From an uncultured Bacteroidota bacterium (lineage in GTDB: Bacteria; Bacteroidota; Bacteroidia; Flavobacteriales; Flavobacteriaceae): 64,000 bases of DNA. The first letter of the stretch is position 1. Every line of letters starts with the position of its first letter. The stretch covers positions 1 to 64,000 of the forward strand of contig CACMVZ010000002.1 of assembly GCA_902617285.1 (NCBI GenBank). The letters run 5' to 3'. Under the pieces are notes generated by a model. The model saw only the letters and a list, made by a program, of their open reading frames with translations. It did not search any database and was not told the DNA's origin. Below, one piece after another: positions 8,609 to 19,122 of this stretch. The translations under genes and the position numbers were made by a program.

Positions 8609-10348
8609 CTATTTTTGTGATAAATCTTTTAACTGATCTTTAGTTAGTTTTGATGGAGCATCTATCATTAAGTCTTTTCCACTATTATTTTTAGGGAAAG
8701 CAATAAAGTCTCTAATTACATCTTTTCCTTTGAGAACTGCAGCTAGTCTGTCAAGTCCAAAGGCAATACCTCCATGAGGTGGAGCACCATATTTCAAGGC
8801 CTCAATTAAAAAACCAAACTGACTTGTATATTCTTCTTTACTCATGCCTAATAATTCAAAGACTTTCATTTGTGTGTCAAAATCATGAATTCTAATTGAA
8901 CCACCACCAATCTCATTGCCATTTAAGACTAAATCGTATGCATTTGCAATAACTTTTTCGGGCTCTTTATCTAGAATATCCAAGAATTCTGGTTTTGGTG
9001 AGGTAAAAGGGTGATGCATTGAAAAGAATCTTTTTTCTTCTTCGTCCCACTCAAATAAAGGAAAGTCAGTTACCCATAAAGGACAAATTTTTTCTTGATC
9101 AATTAAATTAAACCTACTTGCTAATTCAACTCTAAGTGAGCCTAATTGTTCAAGTGTTTTTTTGTATTCTCCAGACATAATAAAAATTATATCTCCAGGT
9201 TTTGAAGAAATTTTTTCAGAAATAACTCTTAAATCTGACTCTGAAAAAAACTTATCAAATGATGATTTAAATGAAGAGTCATTGTTGTGTTTTATCCACA
9301 ATAAGCCTGAAGCTCCTATTTGAGGTCTTTTAACCCAATCCGTAATTTCATCAATTTCTTTTCTAGTAAGATCAGATTTTCCTTCAACGCTTAAACAAAC
9401 ACTTATTTCATTATTATCAAAAATTTGAAAGTTTTTCCCCTTTACCTCATTTGAAATATTATTAATCAAAAGTTCATATCTCAAGTCAGGTTTATCAGTT
9501 CCATATTTTTCTATTGCAGACTCATATGTCATTCTATCAAAAGTTGTATTGTCAGAACCTAAAAATTTTGAAAATATTCTTTTCATTAAACCTTCAAATT
9601 GTTGAAAAACATCATCTTGATTAACAAACGACATTTCACAGTCAATTTGAGTAAATTCAGGTTGCCTATCAGCTCTTAAATCCTCATCTCTAAAACATTT
9701 TACGATTTGATAATACTTATCAATACCACCAATCATTAGAAGCTGTTTAAAGATTTGAGGAGACTGAGGAAGAGCATAATAATGATCAGGATTTAACCTA
9801 CTTGGAACAATAAAATCTCTTGCACCCTCAGGAGTTGACTTAATTAGACAAGGAGTTTCAACATCAATGAAATTGTTTTCTGATAAATAATTTCTTACTT
9901 CAAGAGATAAACTGTGTCTAAAAATTAAGTTCTCTTTTATTGGCTCTCTTCGTATATCAAGATATCTATACTTCATCCTTAATTCTTCACCTCCATCTGA
10001 CTCATTTTCTATTGTAAAGGGAGGTGTTAAAGACTTGTTCAATATATCTATACTAGTAACTAAAATTTCAATTTCACCAGTATCAATATTTTCATTAATA
10101 CTTTTTCTTTCAATCACTGAACCTTCAACTTCAATTACAAATTCCCTTCCAAGTTGACTGGCATTGGAAAAAATCTCATCGTTAGATCTTTCTTTATCAA
10201 ATACCAGTTGAGTTATACCATATCTATCCCTTAAATCAACCCAAATTATAAAACCCTTTTCTCTGATTTTATTTACCCAGCCAGAAAGTTTTACTGTTTC
10301 ACCTAAGTTAGACTTTGTTAATTCACCGCAGTTATTAGTTCTATTCAT
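8609..10348 (-). CDS. aspS: Aspartyl-tRNA synthetase
   Basis: A class II synthetase of 579 residues charging tRNA-Asp. An N-terminal OB-fold anticodon-binding domain (about 1-105, with LSGWVNKIREKG) precedes the catalytic core. Motif 2 includes FRDEDLRADRQPEFTQID (about 219-236). The bacterial GAD insertion lies in the middle. Motif 3, HGGIAFGLDRL, is near the C-terminus. It lies 20 bp downstream of the RND permease gene on the same strand. A clear promoter is not visible in that gap, so read-through from the efflux operon is possible. Confidence 0.97.
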   Translation of the reverse strand: MNRTNNCGELTKSNLGETVKLSGWVNKIREKGFIIWVDLRDRYGITQLVFDKERSNDEIFSNASQLGREFVIEVEGSVIERKSINENIDTGEIEILVTSIDILNKSLTPPFTIENESDGGEELRMKYRYLDIRREPIKENLIFRHSLSLEVRNYLSENNFIDVETPCLIKSTPEGARDFIVPSRLNPDHYYALPQSPQIFKQLLMIGGIDKYYQIVKCFRDEDLRADRQPEFTQIDCEMSFVNQDDVFQQFEGLMKRIFSKFLGSDNTTFDRMTYESAIEKYGTDKPDLRYELLINNISNEVKGKNFQIFDNNEISVCLSVEGKSDLTRKEIDEITDWVKRPQIGASGLLWIKHNNDSSFKSSFDKFFSESDLRVISEKISSKPGDIIFIMSGEYKKTLEQLGSLRVELASRFNLIDQEKICPLWVTDFPLFEWDEEEKRFFSMHHPFTSPKPEFLDILDKEPEKVIANAYDLVLNGNEIGGGSIRIHDFDTQMKVFELLGMSKEEYTSQFGFLIEALKYGAPPHGGIAFGLDRLAAVLKGKDVIRDFIAFPKNNSGKDLMIDAPSKLTKDQLKDLSQK

Positions 10349-10368
10349 AAATTATTATGTAAATATAA

Positions 10369-13300
10369 CTAGATATTTTTTAGTTTAATTCTGGCAAGAT
10401 GTATTATATAATACATAGATGGAACGATAATTAAAGTAAGAAAAGTTGCAAATGTTATTCCAAAAATTACAGTCCAAGCAAGAGGTCCCCAGAAAATAAC
10501 ATTATCTCCACCTAAGTATAGATTTGGATTCCAATTAGCAAAAAGAGAGAAGAAATCAATATTTAAACCAACCGCAAGTGGAATTAATCCAAAAATAGTA
10601 GTTATGGCTGTAAGTAAAACAGGTTTAAGTCTAGCTTTACCTGCTGTTTTAACAAGTTCCATAGCTGTCATCTTATCAATTATTTCATCTTTTGACATAT
10701 TTAAATCTATTTTTTTTCTATCAAATAATAGTTGAGTATAATCTATTAACACAACGGCATTATTTACAATAATTCCAGTAAGAGAAATTATCCCAAGCAT
10801 AGTCATAAGTATGCTGAATGTCAAATTAAAAATTACTATGCCTAGAAATACTCCAGTAAAGCTTAATACAATTGATGCAAGAACAATAAATGGTTTTGAT
10901 ATTGAGTTAAATTGAAATACAAGTAATAAAATGATTAGTGCTATACCTATTAAAAGAGCTCCTGATAAAAATTCTTGATTTTCAGATTGCTGTTTAATTT
11001 CTCCTGTAAATTTATATTCAACACCCTGTGGCGCTTCATATCCAGACAAAGCAATTTCAGCAGTATTTACAATTTCATTTGCATTCGATCCTGCAAGTAT
11101 TGATGAATATAAAGTAACTACTCTTTGAAGATCAATATGCTTGATTGCACTAAATGATGTAATATTCTTTTGATCTACAATAGATGCGATTGGAACCTCC
11201 TTTGTCTTACCAGTTGATTGGTCTCTAAAAACAATATTCTGATTAATAATAGAATTAATATCATTTTTAAATTCCTCATCAAATCTTACATTAATTTCAT
11301 AATCCTCCCCTCTCAACTTATATATTCCAGCTTTTGATCCAATTATTGAGTTCCTAATTGTTTGTCCAACCAGCCCAGTAGGAATTCCAAGTTCACCAGC
11401 TTTTTCTCTGTCTACATTAAATTCAAGACCGGGCTTACTCCTGCTTACATCAATCTTTAGTTGCTCTATTCCCTCAATATTCTCCTGATTTAAATAGTTT
11501 TTCATTGAAATTGCAGTTTCAATTAATTGTTCGTAATCCTCTCCGTAAATCTCAATATTTACAGGGTATCCTCCTGGAGGTCCTTGGGAATCTTTTTCTA
11601 CAGAAATTGCAATTCCTGGAAATTTTTCAATTAATTCAACTTGAATTTCCTTTCTTAATTCTTCACTTGACATTCCTCTTCTAAATTTGAATTCTCTCAT
11701 TGTCATTGTGATCAGAGCTTTATGAGGAATTTCTCCAGTACCACCAGCATCTGTTTCAGGATTTCCAGCACCTTCTCCTACTTGAGATATAGCAGATTCA
11801 ACTAAAAAGTTATAGCCATTATCGATGTACTTTGAGTTATTTACTACTTTGTAAACCTCTGACTCAATTAGCATTGAAGTTTCATTTGTTTTCTTAATAT
11901 CTGTACCTTCAGGATACTCTAAATAAACTAGTATTTGTTGAGGCTCATTGTCAGGAAAGAATTCAACTTTAGGCGGAAATATAGCCATCAGTAAAATTGA
12001 AACAAAGAATAACGAAATTGTTCCAAGCAGGAACAAATACGGTCTAAATCCAGAAAGAGCAAATGATAAAAATTCGTTATACCTATTTTCCAATTTTACC
12101 AACAATGTATTTTGAAATTTTACAGCTGAGTTCTTAATAACATACTTGTAAGACCAGAATAAAAAACATATAAATGCAAGTAAAGATCCTATTGCTCTTG
12201 TGTCTTGAAATAATACAAAAACTAGAGCAAGTCCTCCAAGGATATATGTCATTTTCATAAGGTTTGTCCTACTAATTTCTCGCTCACTTAAATCCATGAA
12301 ACTCGAAACTAACATTGAATTGAAAAAAATTGCAACTATTAATGATGATCCTAAAATAGCAGAAAGTGTAATAGGGAAGTATATCATAAATTCACCAAGT
12401 GTTCCAGGCCAAGTGCCTAGAGGTATAAATGCAGCAATAGTAGTAGCAGTAGAAACAATAATCGGAAGGGCAACTTCACCAATTCCCAATTTTGCAGCTT
12501 GAACTCTTGACATACCCTCTTTAGACATTAGCCTATATATATTCTCTACTACAACGATACCATTATCTACCAAAAGGCCAAGACCCATTACTAATCCAAA
12601 CAAAACCATTCTATTTAAAGTGAATCCAAAAGCTGATAAAATTACCAATGACATGAACATGGACATCGGAATTGCAAACCCAACAAAAAGAGCATTTCTA
12701 AGACCAAGAAAAAATGTTAGAACAGTTACAACTAGAATTATTCCAAATATTAAATTATTCATTAAGTCATTAACTGAGTTAATTGTATACTCAGATTGAT
12801 CATTTTGAACAACAACATCTAGATTTTCAGGCAAAAAATTCTCTTTTGCATCTTTTATAATTTCCTGAATTGAATTTGATGCAAAAATTGCATTTTCACC
12901 ACCTCTTTTAACAACCTCAAGCATAACTGTCTTTTGGTCAAATGATCTAGTAAATGAGGTTGCTTCTTTCTCCCTAAAACTTACTGATGCTACATCCTCT
13001 AGATAAACTGGACCATCATCTCTCTTGACTATAAGTCTATTTAGTTGAGAAGGATCAGATACTTCTCCGATTATTTTAACATTCCTTCTTTGTCCATCTG
13101 AAATTAAACTACCAGCTGAAATGGTAATATTTTCTTGAGAGATTGCATTTATAATATTACCAAAACTTGTTTTAGTAGCTTTCATTTTATATGGATTCAC
13201 AGCAATTTCAACTTCGAAATCTTGTATACCTCGAACCTCTACAGTCTTGACTTGAGGTAGCCTCTCAATTCTCGTATCTAGATATTCTGCATATTCTTTT

Positions 13301-13794
13301 AGCTCTTCAACTTTATAATCACCAACTAAACTTATGTTTAATACAGGAAATCTCTCCGCTATATCAAATTCAAAAATATTTGGATCAACTTTAGCATTAT
13401 TAAAGGTTGGCCAATCATCACCTACAGTTACATTATCTACTAAATCCTTAACTCTTAGTCTTGCAACTTCAGTAGGTATGTCATCATCAAATTCTATATT
13501 TATAATTGATATACCTTCACTTGATGTTGATTCAATCTCAATAAGTCCAATAACACCTTTAATTTCTTGTTCTAACGGGTCTGTTATTAACTTTTCAATT
13601 TCTTCAGCATTGTTTCCAGGAAAAATAGTTGTTACAAAAATATTTGAGGAATTAATTTCTGGGAATAACTCTCTTGGCATAGTTTTATATGCTGTAATAC
13701 CTGAGACTAAAAAAATAGTCATTAAAACATAAATAATAGTCTTATTATTTATTGCCCAGCTTGAAAGAAAGAACTCTTTATTTTTTTTATTCAT
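10369..13794 (-). CDS. RND efflux permease subunit
   Basis: The inner-membrane, substrate-pumping component of a tripartite efflux system; 1141 residues, with the two-repeat RND organisation (12 membrane helices and two large periplasmic loops). The TM4 motif reads GLLVDNGIVVVENI with Asp410-Asn411, where AcrB has Asp-Asp. The TM10 equivalent reads VNNAVVLID (1010-1018), with Asn where AcrB has Lys940. Two of the proton-relay positions are thus changed. The AcrB/MdtC-like arrangement and the neighbouring adaptor and TolC genes support drug, detergent or lipid export rather than SecDF function. It starts 1 bp after the adaptor stop. Confidence 0.93.
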   Translation of the reverse strand: MNKKNKEFFLSSWAINNKTIIYVLMTIFLVSGITAYKTMPRELFPEINSSNIFVTTIFPGNNAEEIEKLITDPLEQEIKGVIGLIEIESTSSEGISIINIEFDDDIPTEVARLRVKDLVDNVTVGDDWPTFNNAKVDPNIFEFDIAERFPVLNISLVGDYKVEELKEYAEYLDTRIERLPQVKTVEVRGIQDFEVEIAVNPYKMKATKTSFGNIINAISQENITISAGSLISDGQRRNVKIIGEVSDPSQLNRLIVKRDDGPVYLEDVASVSFREKEATSFTRSFDQKTVMLEVVKRGGENAIFASNSIQEIIKDAKENFLPENLDVVVQNDQSEYTINSVNDLMNNLIFGIILVVTVLTFFLGLRNALFVGFAIPMSMFMSLVILSAFGFTLNRMVLFGLVMGLGLLVDNGIVVVENIYRLMSKEGMSRVQAAKLGIGEVALPIIVSTATTIAAFIPLGTWPGTLGEFMIYFPITLSAILGSSLIVAIFFNSMLVSSFMDLSEREISRTNLMKMTYILGGLALVFVLFQDTRAIGSLLAFICFLFWSYKYVIKNSAVKFQNTLLVKLENRYNEFLSFALSGFRPYLFLLGTISLFFVSILLMAIFPPKVEFFPDNEPQQILVYLEYPEGTDIKKTNETSMLIESEVYKVVNNSKYIDNGYNFLVESAISQVGEGAGNPETDAGGTGEIPHKALITMTMREFKFRRGMSSEELRKEIQVELIEKFPGIAISVEKDSQGPPGGYPVNIEIYGEDYEQLIETAISMKNYLNQENIEGIEQLKIDVSRSKPGLEFNVDREKAGELGIPTGLVGQTIRNSIIGSKAGIYKLRGEDYEINVRFDEEFKNDINSIINQNIVFRDQSTGKTKEVPIASIVDQKNITSFSAIKHIDLQRVVTLYSSILAGSNANEIVNTAEIALSGYEAPQGVEYKFTGEIKQQSENQEFLSGALLIGIALIILLLVFQFNSISKPFIVLASIVLSFTGVFLGIVIFNLTFSILMTMLGIISLTGIIVNNAVVLIDYTQLLFDRKKIDLNMSKDEIIDKMTAMELVKTAGKARLKPVLLTAITTIFGLIPLAVGLNIDFFSLFANWNPNLYLGGDNVIFWGPLAWTVIFGITFATFLTLIIVPSMYYIIHLARIKLKNI

Positions 13795-13795
13795 C

Positions 13796-14959
13796 TTAAT
13801 TTATAAGCTTTACTCTTTGAGAATCTTCTACACTATATGCTCCTTCTAAAACGACTAAGTCTCCTAGGGCAAGACCTTCTGTAACTTCAACTTTATCTTC
13901 ACTCTTATTTCCAAGTGTGATAAATTGTTTAGAAGTTAAATAAACTCCCTCTTTGTTATCCTCAGACATTACGTATACAAAATTTTTACCAAGAGCATCT
14001 TCTCTAACAATTCTAAGTGGAATCACTATTGCATCATCTTTTTTATAAATATTAATTTTGATTTTTGCATCAAGATTTTGCTTAATCCTATTATCAAAGT
14101 TTTCTACGGGCACTTCAATTCTAAATGTTCTGTTACTTGGATTTATAAAGTTACCTGTCTGATTAACTGATGATCTATGCTCCATATTTAAAAGGGGTAT
14201 TTGAACAATTGCTTCGGTACCCTCACCAATAAACGAGATATATTTTTCAGAAACGAAAGACTCGGCATAAATTATGTCAAGATTTACTAGTCTAAGAATT
14301 TGGGAAACACCAGGTATTAAGTTAGATCCAACATTAGAAATAATTTCATCTATTTCTCCATCAAATGGAGCATATATTTTTGTTTTTGAAAGTCTATCTT
14401 TCATTTGGTCAACCATTTTTTTACTAGCTTCGTAATCAGTTTTGCTTTTTAAATATTGCATTTCAGAACCAATATTATTGTCCCACAATCTTTGAGTTCT
14501 TTCAAAATTCTCTTTAGCAAACTCTGCCTGGATAACCATCTGTTCATATTGTTCGTTAAGCCCTGAATCATTGATTTCTGCTAAAAGTTGTCCTTTTTTT
14601 ACTTTTTGACCTTCACTTACAAAAACTTTTTCTAGTGTACCTTGAAATTCTGGAAGTATTAAAACATTCTTTCTAGTTTTTAGGTTTGCTTGTGCCTCAA
14701 TGTAAGTATTAAAAATAGTTTGTTGAATTTCATATTTTGAAACAAGCGTAAGCCTTTCATTTTCATCTAACAATGAGATTCCATTATTTATCTCGTTGAG
14801 TTCAACCTTCATTGTATTCATTGCATCAACATATTCTTTTTTTCTTTTTTTAAGTTCTTCTAGATCTCCTGATTCAATTAATGTCTCAATTGATGCATTT
14901 CTAGAAGAGTTACATCCACTTATTATTATGATTAGTAAAAGGGTATAAATTTTATTCAT
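13796..14959 (-). CDS. RND efflux periplasmic adaptor (membrane fusion) lipoprotein
   Basis: A 387-residue HlyD/AcrA-type adaptor linking the RND permease to the TolC-type channel. The N-terminus MNKIYTLLLIIIISGCNSS is a lipoprotein signal with Cys16 as the lipidated residue. A long coiled-coil segment follows. The lipoyl/barrel-sandwich halves are visible at GTLEKVFVSEGQKVKKGQLLAEI and IYAPFDGEIDEI. It sits between the TolC gene (2 bp upstream) and the permease gene (1 bp downstream), so the stoichiometric partners are co-expressed. Confidence 0.93.
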   Translation of the reverse strand: MNKIYTLLLIIIISGCNSSRNASIETLIESGDLEELKKRKKEYVDAMNTMKVELNEINNGISLLDENERLTLVSKYEIQQTIFNTYIEAQANLKTRKNVLILPEFQGTLEKVFVSEGQKVKKGQLLAEINDSGLNEQYEQMVIQAEFAKENFERTQRLWDNNIGSEMQYLKSKTDYEASKKMVDQMKDRLSKTKIYAPFDGEIDEIISNVGSNLIPGVSQILRLVNLDIIYAESFVSEKYISFIGEGTEAIVQIPLLNMEHRSSVNQTGNFINPSNRTFRIEVPVENFDNRIKQNLDAKIKINIYKKDDAIVIPLRIVREDALGKNFVYVMSEDNKEGVYLTSKQFITLGNKSEDKVEVTEGLALGDLVVLEGAYSVEDSQRVKLIN

Positions 14960-14961
14960 GA

Positions 14962-16287
14962 TTATTTGTTGTATAATGTTTCTAATTCTGTTTTAACTGA
15001 GATAATTTCTAAAACTGAATTCAAATACTTTTGTTGAGAATCCAATAATTGAAGCTGAGCCTGTCTAAGTTCAAAAGATGTTACTAAGCCTTCAAAGAAC
15101 TTTATAGAGTTCTTCTCTTCAATAGAAGTTGATAATCTCATATTCTTTTCATTAACACTAAGAGATTGAATAGCTAGCTGATAATCATTTAATCTTTGTT
15201 GGACCTCTGCACGTGTTTTCTCTTTTTGTTCTTTGAGATTTGTTGCTGCCTGATCCATTGCAATCTTTGCTTTTTGAGATGAGACATTCAACTTATTGGC
15301 ATTGGTAAGCGGAAGTTCAAACTTTACTCCAAAAACTGATGATCCAAACCAATTCTGCGCTTTGTTAGTGAAATCAAATTCATTGTTATATCCTGTGTAG
15401 GTCCCACTTATAAATCCAGAAAGTTTTGGGAGTTGCTTTGACTTTTCTAATCTATACTCTATTCTTTTAGTATCAAATAAATTTTGAGAAATCTTTACAT
15501 CAATATTTTGATCCTCGCTAAAACTATCTATTGAACTCGAGAAAATTATATTCTCAGCAATAAAGTCGTTAATTGAAGTAGTAAGTATTAGATTATCTTC
15601 AAGATTGATGCCTAAAATCAATTTTAATAAATTGAGCTGGTTTTCCTGTGTTTTTTTTGTTTGAAGAAGTGAAAGCTCAGCTTGGGCAAGAGTTATTTTA
15701 ATCTGCTCAACATTTTCAATTTCCTCAAATCCATTTTCATAAAGCTCAGTTACTTCGAATAAATCTTTTTTAAAATTTTCTAAATTATCCTCTAGAAGTG
15801 CTATCCCTTCATTAAGTGTAACTACTAGGCTGTAAAGTTTTACAATAGACTCTCTTACTTGTAGAAAAGTCTTTTCATAAAAGTTTTCAGAACCAGATAA
15901 ATAAATCTGACTATACTCAAGTCCTACAAGCCATGAGCCATCAAAAAGCAGTTGTTCCATTCTGACTGAACCAATTGCAGACTGCTCAGTTCCAAATTGA
16001 ATCTCTGAGAAATCTCCTTTATTACCTCCAAAAAATTCAGCTGGTATAAGTGATGTTTGGAGTTCAAGATTATTTAAATAATTTAATTCTAATGAAACAT
16101 TTGGCAATCCAATTGCGATAGTTTTCCACCTTTCCTTAAATGCCATTTGAATCTCTCTTTCAGCGTTTCTTAAATTTCTATTATTTTCAATACCGTATTC
16201 CACTGCCTCATTTAAACTTAGACTTAGTAAGTCATCTTGAGCCAATACTGTTGAGCTAAAAAATATTATTAATAATAATTTTCTCAT
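14962..16287 (-). CDS. TolC family outer-membrane efflux channel
   Basis: A 441-residue outer-membrane efflux protein. The signal peptide MRKLLLIIFFSSTVLAQ is followed by two long helical repeats with the TolC-type LSLNEAVEYGIENNRNLRNAEREI start. I place the start at ATG 16287 because it gives a clean signal peptide and overlaps the TetR stop as ATGA. An upstream in-frame extension to 16311 would bury the signal sequence behind charged residues. It forms the exit duct for the RND pump encoded just downstream. Confidence 0.92.
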   Translation of the reverse strand: MRKLLLIIFFSSTVLAQDDLLSLSLNEAVEYGIENNRNLRNAEREIQMAFKERWKTIAIGLPNVSLELNYLNNLELQTSLIPAEFFGGNKGDFSEIQFGTEQSAIGSVRMEQLLFDGSWLVGLEYSQIYLSGSENFYEKTFLQVRESIVKLYSLVVTLNEGIALLEDNLENFKKDLFEVTELYENGFEEIENVEQIKITLAQAELSLLQTKKTQENQLNLLKLILGINLEDNLILTTSINDFIAENIIFSSSIDSFSEDQNIDVKISQNLFDTKRIEYRLEKSKQLPKLSGFISGTYTGYNNEFDFTNKAQNWFGSSVFGVKFELPLTNANKLNVSSQKAKIAMDQAATNLKEQKEKTRAEVQQRLNDYQLAIQSLSVNEKNMRLSTSIEEKNSIKFFEGLVTSFELRQAQLQLLDSQQKYLNSVLEIISVKTELETLYNK

Positions 16288-16925
16288 TTTTTTATCATTT
16301 GAATTATCCAAGCTGGAATTAATTTTTTTCTTTCAGTCATCATTATGTTAAAATCCTTTTTGGAGAGATTTTCAATCTTCATAATTATTGGACTACACAT
16401 AAACGGAAAAACAATTACACTTAAAACATTAGTCACAAAATGAATGGGATCAACCTTTCTGTAAATACCTTTTTTTACACCCTCTTGATATTGAGCTACA
16501 AAGTTTGATTTCATTATCATTTTTGTTGTGGGCATTTTTAAGAAAGATGTAGGATTATTTTTTAATTCATTTAGAACAAAAGTTGGAAGTAAAGGCTCAG
16601 CAATAATCATATCAATATATTTTTCAGAACATAGTTTTAGTTTTTGTTCGAGTGAAGTCTTCTCGTCATTGTAGACTTCAACCATTTTACTAAGAAATTC
16701 ATATAAGGTCTCAAACATTATTATTTCGAATAGCCTTCTTTTACTCCTGAAATAATAATTTAACATTGCAAGATTGATATCTGATTCTCGAGCAATATCT
16801 CTAGTTGTAGTTGCGCTATAACCTTTTTTTAAAAAAAGTGATTTAGCAGCATCTAAAATTTTAATTTCTGTATTTGAGTAATTATTGTCCACAATATTAT
16901 TGGAGCACAAAATAAACTTAATCAT
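16284..16925 (-). CDS. TetR/AcrR family transcriptional regulator
   Basis: A 213-residue regulator. The N-terminal helix-turn-helix (about 20-65) carries the family pattern ILDAAKSLFLKKGYSATTTRDIARESDINLAMLNYYFRSK. The C-terminal two-thirds is a helical ligand-binding domain with no recognisable specificity. It is the first gene of the TetR-TolC-adaptor-RND transcript and overlaps the TolC start as ATGA. By analogy with other such loci it probably represses its own operon and is released by a pump substrate. No convincing operator can be read in the very AT-rich 71-bp upstream gap. Confidence 0.93.
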   Translation of the reverse strand: MIKFILCSNNIVDNNYSNTEIKILDAAKSLFLKKGYSATTTRDIARESDINLAMLNYYFRSKRRLFEIIMFETLYEFLSKMVEVYNDEKTSLEQKLKLCSEKYIDMIIAEPLLPTFVLNELKNNPTSFLKMPTTKMIMKSNFVAQYQEGVKKGIYRKVDPIHFVTNVLSVIVFPFMCSPIIMKIENLSKKDFNIMMTERKKLIPAWIIQMIKK

Positions 16926-16996
16926 ATGAATTAAACAAATGATTAATAAAAAATTAACAATTAATTAAATAGTATATTTATTGTTGTATTTCATTA

Positions 16997-17962
16997 ATGA
17001 AAGATTTAATTACAAATTTTGAGAGTTTTCTAAAATCAGAATTGCTTCATTCTGATCCAAAAAATCTTTATCAGCCAGTTAAATACATTCTTGAATCTGG
17101 AGGTAAAAGACTAAGGCCACTAATAACAATGAGTGTTTCTGATATTTTGTCAAATGATTCAATAAAAGCCTTACCCGCATCTGCTTCTCTTGAAATATTC
17201 CACAATTTTACTTTGGCCCATGACGATATAATGGATAACTCATTAATGCGAAGGGGTAAAGAAACTATACACTCAAAATGGGATATAAATACAGGAATTT
17301 TATCAGGAGATGTAATGCTAATAATCTCTTATGAGTTTCTAAAAAAATATGATGACTTAACGTATTTAGAATTATCTAAACAGCTTATAGAGACTTCAAG
17401 ACTTTTGTGTGAGGGCCAGCAATACGATATTGATTTTTCTAATCAAAATCTTGTAGATGAAGAAAAATATTTTGAGATGATTCAAAATAAAACAGCTGAA
17501 CTAATTGCTTGTGCTTATAAATTTGGAGGTATTGTTTCAAATACAAAAGATGTAAACAAGCAAATATTGTATGAAATAGGATTAAATCTTGGAATTGCAT
17601 TTCAGTTAGAGGATGATTTGCTCGACTGCTTTGGCGATGAAAAAAAATTTGGAAAAAGAATTGGAGGAGATATAATTGAAAAAAAGAAGACATTACTTTA
17701 CATATATACAATTAAAAATTTAAGTAAAAACCAAAGAGAAGAATTTGAAAAGGTATTTTACTCTGATGAGTTAAGTGAAGAGTTAAAGATTAGTAAAATT
17801 AAAACTTTCTATGAAGATTCTGGATCTGTCGACTATCTAAAGCAAAAAGTAAAGGAATATTCAAATAAAGCTTCTAAAAATATAAGTCAACTAGAGGTTG
17901 ATACAAACAAAAAGGATCAGATACTTAATTTTTCAAGAAATCTTTTAGATAGACAGATTTAA
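16997..17962 (+). CDS. Polyprenyl synthetase (isoprenyl diphosphate synthase)
   Basis: A trans-isoprenyl diphosphate synthase of 321 residues. The first aspartate-rich motif is in [13 protein letters not shown] and the second in [14 protein letters not shown]. The family substrate-binding GGKRLRP motif appears near residue 35. The length fits a farnesyl or geranylgeranyl diphosphate synthase. The adjacent lycopene cyclase gene favours a GGPP-forming enzyme for carotenoids, but chain length cannot be fixed by eye. Its last 38 bp overlap the convergent crtY gene, an unusually long tail overlap even for this genome. Confidence 0.9.
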   Translation: MKDLITNFESFLKSELLHSDPKNLYQPVKYILESGGKRLRPLITMSVSDILSNDSIKALPASASLEIFHNFTLAHDDIMDNSLMRRGKETIHSKWDINTGILSGDVMLIISYEFLKKYDDLTYLELSKQLIETSRLLCEGQQYDIDFSNQNLVDEEKYFEMIQNKTAELIACAYKFGGIVSNTKDVNKQILYEIGLNLGIAFQLEDDLLDCFGDEKKFGKRIGGDIIEKKKTLLYIYTIKNLSKNQREEFEKVFYSDELSEELKISKIKTFYEDSGSVDYLKQKVKEYSNKASKNISQLEVDTNKKDQILNFSRNLLDRQI

Positions 17963-19100
17963 CCCTTTTTATCAAAGACTTTACAAAAGTCATAGTATTT
18001 ACTGATACAAAAATTCTAATCTCTTCAAAAATATTTGTTTTCTCACCAAGAAATTTAAAAAGTAATAACGGGTCATTATTTCTAAATAGATCAGAAAAAA
18101 CCCGACTTCCTTTTCCTTTTGAATCAACGAGAACATCTAAAAATAAAACATCATAATACCAAAATCTATTCTTAAATCTTAGTTTTGATAACGGCTTATC
18201 TTCTTTAATATATTTAAGAATCATATCAATTTTTTCAATTGAGTTTTTAATAGTATATCCAGTGCTTGGTTTTGTCCAACCACCAGAAGTTCCAATTCTG
18301 ATAAAACTATCTGTATTTGCATTAAAAAAAGGATAACAAGTCATAGGAATTACTCCCTTTTCTCTTTCCATTATTTTATATTTTTTAATACCCTCTCTAT
18401 CAAGATACTTTTTTATCTCTTTTTCATAATCTGAATTCTTCATGACTTCACCGCCAAAAAAAGTATACTCGAATAGAGCACTTTTTTTAGAAAAAGGTAA
18501 TACATACATAAAAGTAATTTCTTGATGCTGGTCAATACTAAAATCCATAAATCTTATTTTATCTTCATCAAAAAAATCTTCATGAGTTTCAATTGTCCAT
18601 CCAAGAAAGTGCTGTTTTATAAGTGGGTATTTCTTGAATTCAAATTCTTCAGGATTATAAATACTTGAAAAAGCAATTGAACATTGAAAATTTCCTTTAT
18701 CTGTTTCAATATGGTTTATGCCAGATTCCTTAATAATATTCTTAACACTTGCATTTAAATAAGTAAAATTGGAAGCTTTTTCAATCTTTCTTTTCATAAA
18801 TGAATAGAATTTATCAGATCTAACCATTTTATATTTATATGGTTTAAGACTAAAAGAGCTACTAAATTCCATGTCTTTAAATTCAGCCTTGCCCCATGAT
18901 TTAAAAACTATTTTATCTAGAATGTTTTTTTGATTATCCCAAAAACTAAATGTCCTATCATTCTCAATTTTAATTTCTTTTTCAATAACTAAAACTTTTT
19001 TATTATCGAAAAAACTATCTGAAATTAATGAATGAGAAAGAAGGAGACCTGCAGCTCCACCTCCACAAATTATATAGTCATATTTTTCATCAATTTTCAT
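17925..19100 (-). CDS. crtY: Lycopene beta-cyclase
   Basis: A flavoprotein-type lycopene cyclase of 391 residues that closes both ends of lycopene to give beta-carotene. The N-terminal dinucleotide motif is [17 protein letters not shown] (about 9-25). The CrtY-typical NDRTFSFW follows (about 47-54). [12 protein letters not shown] and the [15 protein letters not shown] block are further hallmarks. No phytoene synthase, desaturase or rhodopsin gene is in the window, so the end product (beta-carotene, zeaxanthin or retinal) is open. The 3' end overlaps the prenyl synthase gene by 38 bp. Confidence 0.88.
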   Translation of the reverse strand: MKIDEKYDYIICGGGAAGLLLSHSLISDSFFDNKKVLVIEKEIKIENDRTFSFWDNQKNILDKIVFKSWGKAEFKDMEFSSSFSLKPYKYKMVRSDKFYSFMKRKIEKASNFTYLNASVKNIIKESGINHIETDKGNFQCSIAFSSIYNPEEFEFKKYPLIKQHFLGWTIETHEDFFDEDKIRFMDFSIDQHQEITFMYVLPFSKKSALFEYTFFGGEVMKNSDYEKEIKKYLDREGIKKYKIMEREKGVIPMTCYPFFNANTDSFIRIGTSGGWTKPSTGYTIKNSIEKIDMILKYIKEDKPLSKLRFKNRFWYYDVLFLDVLVDSKGKGSRVFSDLFRNNDPLLLFKFLGEKTNIFEEIRIFVSVNTMTFVKSLIKRVKSVYLKDFLKN

Positions 19101-19122
19101 TGGTAATGGTAGTTGTTATATT

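Noticed and set aside
13334-13732. Open frame of 132 codons on the plus strand within the RND permease gene
   Set aside because: It is antisense to conserved permease sequence, has a Ser/Ile-rich composition typical of reverse frames, and has no promoter or recognisable domain.
16926-16996. Imperfect inverted AT-rich repeats upstream of the TetR gene as a possible operator
   Set aside because: The arms consist of TTAA/AATT runs that would pair by chance in this composition; no defensible palindrome stands out.
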